Assembly (NCBI GenBank): GCA_003254925.1
Contig: QANZ01055228.1
Location: forward strand, 124,001-188,000
Direction: 5' to 3'
DNA: 64,000 bases
Source: Chamaecrista fasciculata
Lineage: Eukaryota; Streptophyta; Magnoliopsida; Fabales; Fabaceae
In this document: piece after piece, positions 44,209-56,095 of the stretch
Layout of the letters: every line of letters begins with the position of its first letter
Numbering within the stretch: the first letter of the stretch is position 1
The notes under the pieces: generated by a model
Database searches by the model: none
Told to the model about the DNA's origin: nothing
The model's input: the letters and a program-made list of their open reading frames with translations, nothing else
Program-made: the position numbers and the translations under genes

Positions 44209-47200
44209 TCAACTTTTTCTTCCGAAAAAAAGAAGCTTACGAAAACCTTTTGCGGCTTTAGAGGAGTCCTCATCACTGCTCCATTTCTTCCTGGAATGGA
44301 TTGGTACAGGCATCACTTTAGGTGGAGGGGTGGAGACTTCTATTGTTGATCTTTTAGGCGAGACTGGATTATGTTCATGTATTTCATGATTATCCTTCAA
44401 ATTCACAACAGATACAGCTGGAACTTTGTTAGATGATGCTTCTGTAGGATTTATGATCGCGCCAGTTATTTTTCCTGGATTATCTTCACTAGGAACTGAA
44501 GATACCTCGTCAGATACTTCAACTTTTGACAGATTTCCTCTAAATGCACCATCTTGATTTGGCACAGATGAGTCTAGATCAAGTTTGGTAACATTTTCAG
44601 GCATGGACTCTGTTTCTGAAATCAAATGTCCAGCATTCTTTACTGGTGAAGATTCCATGATGTCTTTGAATCTAACAATGGAATCATTTGGTTCCACAGG
44701 TTGCACAGCACTATGTTTCACTGGCAACACTACTGGGGCTTCCATGGTGAGTTGAGTCAGGGCATTCATCTTCTTTTTGTCATCCTTTTTATTTGAAGAA
44801 ATGATTTCTTTAGGACCCACTTTCTTTTTGGCACCAGCAGTTTTTTGTGAAGGTACCCCATTACCTGTCAAGGTTGGTTTTTTGGTTGGGACTGATTTTG
44901 CTTGAATTGGTGAAACATTCTGGCTAACTCTTGCAGTTGCAAGACGTTCAATAGTGGAATTCCTTAGGACTGGCTTGGGTAATTTCTTAGTCTCCTCACT
45001 TGATGGATGAACCTTAGGCTTCGCATTCTTTACCAAAGTTGAGGAGTTCTTGTTTCCTAATCCAGTCTTCTTGGAGGAACTTCTTTCAGCAATTCTTCTC
45101 TGGCGTTGAATCATTTGCTCCTCCATTCTCTTTCTACTTTCTTCTTCCTGTTCATGAAAGAAGGCATAGAAGTGAACAAAATCTTTAAAATAGCATGATC
45201 CTTCAATATAAATAATTAAGTAGAGTCTACAAGCCGGAGAACATTCTTTGCATGAGTTTTGTGTCGATTAAAGAACTTTTTATACTTTATGATGGAGCCA
45301 CATAGCCAAAGAACACAGATAAATATTAAACAAAATGGTAGTTTAAATTTTGGTTCTGCACACTTAATACAAGCTATGAAATGTAAAAGCCCAGTTAATA
45401 AACTATTTCAGCCAAGCAAGAAATTTCCCACCCTCTACTGTACTGGCCAACATTTTGGTTGGTTCTGGATTCAACTGTTAACAAAACATCCAACATGACA
45501 AAAAGAACATGCTTACATGTTTATTGTATCGCCTTTTCATTCACTTAATCATTTAGGGAGACGAGTAGAACCAAAATAATCATTTACCTTCTCATGTTTG
45601 CTCTTTGTTACCGTGGTCCTGCTTCCAGGGGATGCTTTGCTTCTTGAAAGTATGTCAGATTTGCTCTTCCCAAAGGATCCATTTGGTGCTTTAGACTTGG
45701 CCTCCTTACTTGAAACTTTCCCTGTTCGAACTCCAGAACTTTTAGTACCAGTTCCCTCACAATTGGACTGCTGTTTGTCATCTGCTTCAACAATCAAAAG
45801 CTTAGTATTTGCTTCTTTTGATGAAACATTATTTTCATAGTCCATTTCCATAGTCAAAGGTGCCACACTCTGCTCTACAGTTGATTCACGTTCAAGCACC
45901 ACACAGAGATCATCTGGTTCACGGGCATTTAATGTTTCATTCATTTTGTGCATACTTCCCTCCCCGCTGTTTGCAAACTCAGTCGAACCAACAATATCTG
46001 AATCCAGGCTTAGGTGTGCTGCTGATTGAGAACTGAGCTGGTTCTCTGATGATCGAGATTGGATCATGAAAGAGTCATCAGCCAAAATATCTTTCTTGTT
46101 ATTTTCATCATTAAAACAATCAGTTGCTGATGACGAAACAGAAACACCATTGAAGATACTTAAGTCTTTGTCTCTGCCCTCAATTGCTGTTTTATCTGAC
46201 TGGTTGACAATGAACCAATCCTCTTCTTTAAGGCGTTTAGTAATGGAAGATTCTGTGTCACCGCGAGACAGAATACCAGAAGAATAGTTCCCTGAGTCTT
46301 CATTTCTCTGTAAAATCAACGACTCGTCACCAATGCTATTTAATTTCTTCACAATTGAAGATACATATTTCCCTTCCTTATAATAGTCAGTGCATGTTTG
46401 ATCCTCACTCTCCAATTTTCTATCCCTCACAATAAAGGAATCATTTGAAACTACTTGAGTGTGAGTCATTTTGTCTGGTTTGAGTTTGAACACAGATGAC
46501 CTTTCTTGCTCAAAAGTTTTATCTCCTACAAATTCCTCCTCAAACTGTACAGGCTTTTGTGCATCATCAGTAGATTCATCTTCCCTCAAAAGAAGATTCT
46601 GAAAAGCATCCCAGTTGTTACTGCTTTTGATACCATTGGAATTTTTTGCAGTTACAGTTTGAACTTCCTGATCAACAGCATCACCATTTAGCATGCCAGG
46701 AAGCTTTGTCCCATCTCGTTTCTTATGATGACGTATGGTTGACTTATGTCTTCGGTCCATTGACACCATAGCTTCTTCCACCTGTCGCTTCAGGGAATCC
46801 CCATTGATATACTCTTCATCATTAGACAAACTTCCATCCGAGAAACTACCCTTTTCACCATCCCCTTTAGAGGTTATATAATTAATATTGCGGATAACAA
46901 CCTTCCTTGAGGACTTCTTTCCATGTTTCTTTTTTCCATATTTTGAATGATCATCTGACTCACTCTCATAACTAGAGTCACTTGATGCAGCAGTTGATGC
47001 ATCTTCTTCAGAATTCTCCAGCACTTGGGAATGTTTCTTCTTTTTAAGAGAATGTTTACGATTCGAATGGTTATCAAATTCTCGATCAAGAACTACACGA
47101 GAATCTTCCACATTTAGAGGCCACTGCATATTCCCTGGAAAATATGAAGAGGGAATCTGCATACCAGGATATAGGTGGCTTTGATAAGGCATCTGTTGAT

Positions 47201-50200
47201 ATACAGGACCCTGAAATTTGAGGTACTGAGGAAGATGACTTGGCCATGGCATTGGCATCTGAGCCCTTCCATCTGTTGATGGCTCTGTGAAATATCAAAG
47301 TCAAAATTAAATATTAAAATGCTCTTATAGTATCTTGGACATGTTTTAAGTTGTTAGATATCTTTAAAGACCTTTTAAGAAATCAGTAAAACATTTATTT
47401 ATCTGGAAACTTCCAAGTACTGGTTTTATAGGTCTAATCAAGTTAGGCATCCATAATAACACAACTTACAGGGAACATAAGTATAATTTCTCAGCATTCT
47501 CAGAATTTTTTTTTAATGGAAAGAAACTAAAATAGGTGAGTTACCATATGATAATTGATTGAGAGAAAAATTCCTGAATAACTCATAAAACTGTCCACAT
47601 AATTTTAAGGATGATGTGAGGTCACATACTTATACAGTAGAGGGTGTAACTAATTACTCTTATCTTGAATCTAATTATAAAAGAAAATATTTGAACTTAA
47701 ATTTAAATTTAAAAAATGCTTTATCTTGTGTCAATAATATATTTTTTTTTATGAACGCAGTTTGTAGTCCAGAAGGATACCTTGGTTAATGTCCAAACTT
47801 GAATGACTTGCTGGTGACTCCGAGATTGAGGCATCACCTAAGCCACTTTGTTTCCCAAGAGGATCATTATCTTCACCAGCAAGTAAAATTCCAGATGTCC
47901 TCAAGTATGGCAACTCTGGCTGAGAGCTTGCCTGCATTGCTGCTATCTCATCAATCCAGAGCCTATCTTGATTCTTTAGCTTGCACAGCTCTAAGAAATT
48001 AATGCATGCTTCCCTACATGAGACACATTTATATTACATATTATAATAGGGAAAGTTTTTAATGCTAAAAGTGAAGAACTTCAGAAAAGCCATACATAGA
48101 AAAAGATGATGGTCTCAGAAACATAATTCAATATAAGTAAAAGAATAAGCTAAAATGATATCATGGATGAACTTAGAGTTCAAATTTGTTTGATTACAGA
48201 GCTAATTCAAAGATGGACTTATATTGAATGTCATCCAGAAACTGCAATCTATTCTACACACAGTCAATTATTTGGGACTTCTAGAAAGTAAATAAACCAA
48301 CAACTTCCCCCCTTTTGCACGAATTAAAATTACATCTTTTATTTACCACTGTCCTGGCTTGCAAACTAAAGCTCTTGTTAACAAATGAAAGTCTGCTAAT
48401 ACATTTCAAACTTCAAATATGTTTATTCCAATCCTTTGTTTGATTGACACCATAACAGGTATGCATGGTTTGATTACATTAGATTAAGAAAAGTTTATCA
48501 ATAAGCAATTGAAATATGGACTCTTCAACCAAACAAGGAACACAATATTTATTGTGCTCAAGCCAAGAGTCATTCAGCCTAAGACGTGGCATGTCAGATC
48601 TCCAAAAATCCATACATCATAGCCTCAGCTCCAATTGAAGAGTTTTAATTGATCAAAGATATTCACTGGTTACTGATTAGCAGACCTTAAACGAGATGCT
48701 CCAAAAGCATCAGCAAATGATATGAGATCATCAACAGAATTCAGGTCAAATCCTGCAACTAAAGCACGAGCATAAGCCATCGCTTGCTCTTTGCGAAGCA
48801 TCGCTTTACGATTATCAAGAATGTGATGAAGGCGAACCCTGTTTGTCAGCCACAGATAGAGAAATTATTGCATGACAATTTATATCTGTTTCAATATATT
48901 GAAAGGAAATTATGTTGCAGGACAATAAAAACTACAAATGCTACCTGGAATTTTCTTCCCATCCACCATGATTGGCTCCATTAGATTCATCTTTCAACTA
49001 AAACGCACCAGAAGATGAAGGGTAAATATATGGCCACAATTACTAAGGTACCATCAACAAGATTCATATTTGCATACCTTGGTGGAAAAAGTTGATCTTT
49101 TGGAATTAAAATCTGCACATGACACAGTTCCTTTTATTTCCAGCTCAGAAAATGATTTAACTTGATATAATGCATCAAAGCTTAAACAGGGAAAAAATAA
49201 ATGAAATCAAAGTTCGGTCAGTTTTTTTTCTTTACTTCTCTATATACAATACTACTATTTGAACAGTAAAACTTAACTGACACAGCTTGTTTTTCTAATT
49301 TCCTTCTTATCGCTAGTCCTATCTATTTTATCATGGGATTGAAAGATAAGCCAACAAAAGATAGTGACCAAAATTCTTTATGACATAAAGTAAGGCTCAA
49401 TTAAAGAAAATGGTCGATCAGGTTCAAAGATAAGCAATTTCAAATGTCCAATCAACAAATAGTCAAGGCAAGTAACAGATATCCAATATTATCAATATTT
49501 CCCATTCATACCTTCGGCCTCTGTTACCGCACTGTTGTTCTCGCTGGATTGAATGGAACCTTCAATTTGCACAATCTCTGTCTCAATTGTCACAAGCCTT
49601 TCCAAGACTTCTGGCGAGCTCACAAATCTCACAAACCTGTTGAAAGTGAAATGAAACAGATATATAATAAGCCAGTGACATTTGAATTGGTCAGTCATGC
49701 TGATGACAAACAAAAAATAGAAGTAGAATTAGAAAGTTTAGCCTGATCCAGGAGTGAATTGGGTAAAGTATAGATCTGCTAAATTCAATTATAATTATTG
49801 ATAGATGGTGAAGGTTTAATTTCCTCCCTTTAATGCCTCCATTCATCCTTCCCTATCTCTCTCTCTATACTACACATACAAGTTGATCCATTTTGGTAAT
49901 ACAATGTGAGGGATGGAGAAATACCTTTGGAGGGTGGGTTTGGTGAACCAGGGAGCGTGAAAAGCAGGAGGACGAAGAGTAATGGAATAACCACCCTTGG
50001 AAATTTGATCTTTAGCGGTGTCAAGGTGCGCAAGAAAGGGTTCAAGCAGCCCTGAAGCAAGTCTCTCCTTGACATCTCCGGCAACAATAACCAAGTCACA
50101 TCTTCAACCAGAAACACAAATCAAAATCACAAGCCAAAAACAAAAAAGGAAATGTAGTAGGTAGGTGAAATATGAGAATGAAGAACCTGGTTCGAGTAGG

Positions 50201-50245
50201 GGTAAGCTGAAAGAGGGCATGATCGAGACGAGTGTGGGAATCCAT
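44209..50245 (-). CDS. COP1-interacting protein 7 (CIP7)-like protein, nine exons
   Basis: Exons, in order of translation: 50187-50245, 49925-50101, 49512-49636, 49078-49112, 48945-48997, 48686-48838, 47781-48013, 45588-47284, 44209-45147. All junctions are GT/AG and keep one frame, giving 1156 residues. The N terminus [20 protein letters not shown] and the following [27 protein letters not shown] and [15 protein letters not shown] blocks (residues 1-121) are the hallmark of the CIP7 family. Exon 8 (from residue 279) is low-complexity, Ser/Asp/Lys-rich, with the conserved [16 protein letters not shown] and [15 protein letters not shown] motifs. Exon 9 (from 845) is basic and ends [13 protein letters not shown], the family C terminus. 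Arabidopsis CIP7 is a nuclear COP1-binding positive regulator of light-responsive genes; this gene may be CIP7 itself or a paralogue. The leader holds a (CT)n tract (about 50466-50486). Confidence 0.88.
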
Positions 50246-52674
50246 ATCGGAACGAGAGTGATGTTGTTGGGTTTGGAAGTGTTAATAGTAGTAATTGGGG
50301 ATTGTAGTAGTCTTGAGTCACATGGGAATGTAGGAGGAGATGAAGGCGAAGCACATGGGGGGTGACCGACCAAGTGATGATGAGTGAGAGTGCGTGGGAA
50401 ATGGGAATGGCAAGGGATTTTTGTGTCAAGTTTTGAAGGCGGGCCCAACAGAACATGGTGTCTCCATTCTCTCTCTCTCTCTCTGTTTCTGTTACATTGT
50501 GTTGTAGAGAGAAAACCGTATAGTAGAGAGATGATTGAATTTGAAGGTGGTGCGTGGAAGAAGAAAAGGATGATGGAAAGCAGAGTGTGAGTGGGTAAGA
50601 GGTCCACTTCATTTCTCTGTTAGCTTATCGTCCAAGTGACCACATTAGCGATTATGAAGGATCCATACTCGGATTGGGTGGGTATCAAAATTAATCCCCA
50701 AATCCATAGTCGTTGGGTAATCTAATCCCCGCGCACCTAGATTCGGAAAATTTTTAAAAATTATTTTTTGTTAATATAAAATTTATATTTATCTAATTTT
50801 TTACATCTATAACTACTAAAAATAAAAAAATAAATTATAAATATGAATACATTAATAAAATATTTCAATATTTATAAAAACTTTAATATTTTTTTAGTAA
50901 AAAGTGTTAAAGTATTATATATTTTATATATAAAAATATATTTATTATTACTAATGGGTATATGAGTAGGGTATGGGTAGGGTATCATCATATCCGAACC
51001 CATACGCATTAAGGATAGATACGAGTTTAGACCCATACCCATATGGTAAATTTCAGAATCTCCATTGAGTATCATCCGTGCTAGAGATATATTGCTCAAT
51101 CTCTCTCTCTCTCTTTCTCATTAATGACTAAGGAGGCTAAAGGCTATTAAGTCAAAGGTTGTTTCTTTTCTCTCACCACTCGCCACTTCATTCAAGTCAC
51201 CACTCGCTCAGTTTTTTTTGTAGCTGTTACAATAATTTATGATAATTTTTCTAATGACAATCAAATTTTCATGTTTTCTTTATTTTCAGAGCACAATTTT
51301 TTTAAAATTTTAAAAATTAATTATCAAACATGTTTTTAAATGCTTTTTCAAAAAAAAAAAAAACAATTTTTCAAAAACAACACAAGCAAACCAAACCTTA
51401 ATTCTGTAATTCATTTTCACATACAGCACAAGTTTTTTTTTTTTCCTTTTGATAACACATACAGCACAAGTTGATTGTACATAGCCAACTTAGCAAATTA
51501 TTAATCATATAGTTAATCCAATCAAAAAACTACCATTTATGAGAATATTATAATGCAATCATTACTTAATAGTAGTTTTAGATGAAGTATCACCATCTTA
51601 ACTAAATAAGCAATGAAAAGTTTCATCATGGTCGTCACCAAAGCATTTGAAAGTCATACATATCAGAAATAGTTATCTATTATACAAATCACAATGAACT
51701 TGATTTTATCAACATTATCATTGCCATACACAACACATAATAGAATATTTATTTACAAAAATCAATATAAACTAGAATCTTAATAAAGGAACCAAACAGG
51801 TGGTAATTATATATTTTATGGATTAAATTTTATAATTTTTTTTTATTACAGATTAACTTAAGAATTTGTCATCTTTAAAAGATCAGATCATTAACTTACA
51901 CATTTTTAAATATATTGATATATTTTAGAGGAAATTGATTACATATAACAATGAACTTGATTTTATCAACATTATTATTGCCATATACAACATATGAATT
52001 AAATTGTTAGAATTTTTCATAACAAATGTAATAATTAATCAAGTATATATAGAAATTGCAGAGGGAGATTTGTGTTACTTGGTGATGTGATGAAAAAAGG
52101 GTGTACCAAAAAAGCAACCATCTACCATATATCATATCATAGCTGGAAATATTATGACAGTACTTACTTGTCAATGATGAAGATGGTGGAACACACTGTC
52201 TCATACTGCTGGGTCCAATATAATGAACACTATTTTGATTTGTTTGTTCTAATTAACCATTGACATTAAGTTTTAACCAACACTAAAAACACAAGCAAAC
52301 CCCTCCAATTCCTACCCCACCTGCCTCCCACACACAATATATAAAATTAATTAATCTCTCAAATATTATTTTATTTGACCATGGCTATATATATTTCTGT
52401 TATATGAAGTGCAGGTGTCACCTCTCCAGTAAGATGTATTAAGATGTATTAATATTAATTAAAATACTGAATTAATAGGTTGGTTGAGAAATGGGAAAAA
52501 AGTGAAATCTTGCTGCAACTAAAAAAATAACTTTAACAACCAGCACTTTTCATGGTGCAAACCCTCCATCTAGTGCATGTATACGGGTTTCTCTTTTTCT
52601 TTTTCTAAAAATTAAACTTTGATCCTTTTTTAATTCTTACAATTTTTTAAAAAATTATAACAAAAGTAAAATTA
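50246..52674. other. CIP7-like promoter side and AT-rich spacer
   Basis: 5' UTR-like (CT)n tract at 50466-50486. TACCCATATGG-type lines at 50950-51050 look repeat-like but no element could be bounded. A duplicated line (CAATGAACTTGATTTTATCAAC at about 51690 and 51950) is visible. No gene was recognised. Confidence 0.45.
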
Positions 52675-52677
52675 TGG

Positions 52678-53033
52678 CTCCGTTTGCTACGCAGGAAAGG
52701 AGTTTTACATTGTAAAACTACACGAATTTCGAGACTTTCATGTGTTTGGTATGGTAATTTAAGCTATGTAAAGTGGATTACAATGTAAAGGGTTTTACAT
52801 TACATAGGCCATTTTTCTTTACTTCACATTTCTGATGTAATCCAAGTCTACCTAGGGAATTATGGTAGAATTCCTAATTTGCCCCTCTCACTCTCATCCC
52901 ATTTTCTCCCCCTAAGGTGGCCGGNTCAATCTTTACCTACTTTACATTCCCTCAACTACTTTTCCTTTCCCTCACAATTTTTCCCTTGTAAAACTCTTTC
53001 CTTTACATACCCTTTAGCATACCAAACGGACCC
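52678..53033. mobile_element. Harbinger/hAT-like MITE with GGNTCCGTTTG ends
   Basis: Left GGCTCCGTTTGCTACGC and right GCATACCAAACGGACCC are inverted repeats; inside, TTTTACATTGTAAAAC and GTAAAACTCTTTCC lines also pair. TAT occurs at both edges and may be the target duplication. One N at 52925. Confidence 0.6.
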
Positions 53034-53229
53034 TATAGCAAATACATCAAAGAGAAAATAGGGGAAAAAGAGTTATTAAGCCCAATGTCTTTTGGAATAT
53101 TCAAGTTTATGATCCAACCCATGCTCAAGCCCATTATTACCCAATAACCCAAATGCCAAATCCCCAAATTGCCGCAAAAAAGAAAACAAAGTCAACACTC
53201 ACTTTCTTGTTGGTCAAAAAAAAAGGGAA

Positions 53230-54042
53230 AAAATTGTAACAAGACCCCTTCAACTTTGAGTCATTTAGAATAAGGTCCTTAAACTATCAATTTTGAAAAT
53301 CAAATCCTTAAACTTTGAAGGTTTAGGAATTAGATCCTTCCATCCATTTTTTCACTAACAGTGGTAATTATTATTAGGATAAATTATACTTTGGTACCCT
53401 GTGATTTGATTATATTCCACTTTGGTACCCTACTATTTAAAAAGTGACATTTTGGTACTCTGTGGTATTCTCCGTTAACACTTTGGTACCCTGAGCTTTA
53501 ATTCTGTTAGAAAGTTAAAAGAAATTGGAATTTTTAGAGCTATTTTATAATTTTAACCATAACAAATTTTTCAAAAATTACATATTGACCCTCAATATTT
53601 TTGGAAGATTACAAATAGGTCCCAATTCTGGAAAAATTTTGCAATCTAGTCTTATTAAGATCTAAGATTTTGTGTTTTTAAGGACTATTTTGAAGATATT
53701 TAAATATTTATGAGTGTTTAGTAATTTCAACTTCTTTTTCCTGCATTAAAATTTCCTTTTATCTCCAAATTAAAGATGGTTAAAATTATGAAATAGCCCC
53801 AAAAATGCCAATTTCCGTTAATTTTCTAATGGAATTAAAGCTCAGGGTACCAAAGTGTTAACAGAAATACCACAGAGTACCAAAGTATAATTTATCCTAA
53901 TAATAATTAACACCGTTAGTGAAAAAATGGATGGAAGGATCTAATTCCTAAACTTTCAAAGTTTGAGGATTTGATTTTTAAAATTGATAGTTTAAGGGTC
54001 TACTTTCAAATAACTCAAAGTTTAAGAGGTCTTGTTACATTT
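53230..54042. mobile_element. Composite foldback: GGTACC MITE inside a TGTAACAAGACC foldback
   Basis: Outer arms (TGTAACAAGACC at 53237 and GGTCTTGTTACA ending about 54039) pair over about 140 bp. The inner element 53377-53896 has GGATAAATTATAC and GTATAATTTATCC ends and TTTGGTACCCTG lines, so it is another copy of the GGGTAAATT family. The flanks of the inner element are themselves inverted (ATTATTATTA / TAATAATAAT), so a target duplication cannot be told from the outer palindrome. Confidence 0.65.
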
Positions 54043-55524
54043 AAGAAAAAAAAAACTTACTTTTTTACTTAATTGTCCATTTCTTCCTTGACAATTTGGC
54101 TCTGTCTCACTCTTCACACTCAAGCCATCCCAAGCCCCACATTAATTTGCATACATAAAAATGGAGATTGTAGATTTATTAGATTATAAAGAGAGGATAT
54201 CTCGTTTTAAAGTTTTTCATTTAGAATAGTTAAGTGTTTGACTAATCTTCCCATTCGTTGCATGATTTCTTCCCTTTCTTGGGTCATTTTGTGAACTTTT
54301 GTTTTGTTTTTTTGTTTTGTTTTAATTTATACTCTCCAAATGCATTTAATATCACACCCAAATCTAAACTTTTCCCGTAGAGTCTCCTTTTGCAACTCGA
54401 TCTCGTGAGGGCTCTTATCAATCCACACTTGGATTGATCAGCTTTTAGCATTAAAGAGTGTGCTGTCCCTGCCTCTTTGTAAGCCCCTACATATATGTAA
54501 GTGGCTAAATTTCTATACCAAAACTCACAATTGTCATATCTTTTACAATTTTAAAATTTGTGCTATACAAATCTCAATTATAAGAAAAATACCTAATAAT
54601 TGGAAGGTTGAGTACTCCAACATTTAAACTCTCCATTTTTTTTTTAAAATCCGTCAGTGTCAAATATGAGAAATCTATCAATGGAAAAAAAATGATTCAA
54701 TATTAAATAGATATAAATATTGTTTCAAGTACTTTATAATTGAGGGCTACTTTATATTTATTGAAACTAAATTAATAGTCAAAGAATCTAATATTTACTA
54801 TTTTATATTATAAATGTTTGATTACTTTTTTACATTTCTAATTTTATGATGTTATATGTATTTGAATTATTTAATTAATTGTTTTCATATATAAATAATA
54901 AGAATATCAACTATATCTAATTTTTAAATTTAGTTATCTTATTCTAATTTTTAATTTTATTTTTATATTGTATCTTTACTCTTTTTTTCTGGCAAAAAAA
55001 GTAGGATTGATGCACAAAATCTATATGTCGTTTTAATCGAGTTTATCAAAATTAATTATATGAATGAAATTGACGATGACGCGAATTAGAGAACTATAAT
55101 TGAAGACATTATTATACTGACATGTGGGACAGAATTTAAACCCATCATTTTAGGAGTACCTACCATATCTCCTTTTTCTCTTTCTTGTCTGGAGGAGGAA
55201 ATCATAAATCCAACATACAAAGATCATTGATCGATATCCAGAGTGAGGAAGAGGCTAATGATTTAACTAATAGCTAGTACAGAAAAAAAAAACACTTTAG
55301 TTGGTCTCTGTTTATTAGAAAGAGCATTTGTTCGTATTATTACCCGGCTCAAATCGAACTGTCGTCTTAATTATAATTTGAACTCATACTAATAGGTACC
55401 TTAAAAAAATACATATTAGACTTGTGGTCTCAAGTTAAGGATAGATGATACATTGAATAAGTTTGTTGAATATTATACACAGTCCAGATACATAGAAATG
55501 AAATTGAAAAGTGAGACGATGGAT
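54043..55524. other. AT-rich spacer
   Basis: No gene, RNA or clear repeat was identified. Confidence 0.4.
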
Positions 55525-55731
55525 CTATCTGTAAGACTTGAGCATAGCTCCACAAAAAGTACAAATAATAGCCTTCCAAGTCTTGCAGTAGAAGGGAACA
55601 TGACAAAATCTGGTCTGTGTGATCATGTCGGCCACGCTGGCACCGCCGCCACACCGTGAGCACGTGCCCGCCGCCGGCTTGCTCCGTTTCACTTTCCTCC
55701 TCTGATCCACCAGAAAGCAGAAGCACACCAT
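55525..55731 (-). CDS. Small conserved plant Cys-rich protein (68 aa), function unknown
   Basis: A complete 68-residue frame starting MVCFCFLVDQRRKVKRSKP. I recall near-identical small single-exon proteins across eudicots, sometimes mislabelled 'methionyl-tRNA synthetase'. It has a CSRCGGG motif (about 24-30) and a CTFCG motif (about 58-62), which could form a zinc ribbon of CxxC...CxxC type, and a basic N-terminal stretch. A TATAAAAAG box lies on the minus strand at about 55845-55853, roughly 115 bp upstream of the ATG, and a G-box cluster lies further upstream. No reaction is known; zinc binding is an inference. Confidence 0.8.
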   Translation of the reverse strand: MVCFCFLVDQRRKVKRSKPAAGTCSRCGGGASVADMITQTRFCHVPFYCKTWKAIICTFCGAMLKSYR

Positions 55732-55890
55732 TATATAATTGTCTCTGCTACCTTTAACGTTGCTGCGCGCTTCAAAATATGTTCTCCAACTCCAAGGTTG
55801 CTTTTATATATATATATATATTGCCAGTTCGGTTTGTATCTGGCTTTTTATAGAGGAAGAGGGCGATGTATTAATGTGCTAAATGGGTCA

Positions 55891-56044
55891 CACGTGTAGG
55901 ATGGATATTACCTTGAAATGTGGGGCCGTTGGATGGGTGACACGTAGGGGGTGCGCAGGATAAGAGTCACTTTGTTTCTTTCACATGCGATTGTGGCGGG
56001 AGACCTGCTGCACAAATGGTGATAGCGTGGGAGGATGCCACGTG
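55891..56044 (-). promoter_or_regulatory. G-box/ABRE cluster upstream of the small Cys-rich gene
   Basis: CACGTG at 55891-55896, CACGT at 55941-55945 and CACGTG at 56039-56044 (in the palindrome GCCACGTGGC). Together with a TATA box at about 55850 this looks like an ABA- or light-responsive promoter acting on the minus-strand gene. A TATATA run lies at 55806-55821. Confidence 0.5.
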
Positions 56045-56095
56045 GCGGTTACAGTTGGGAGTGCTTAATTAAATGAGAGTGGCTTTGCTGGACTC

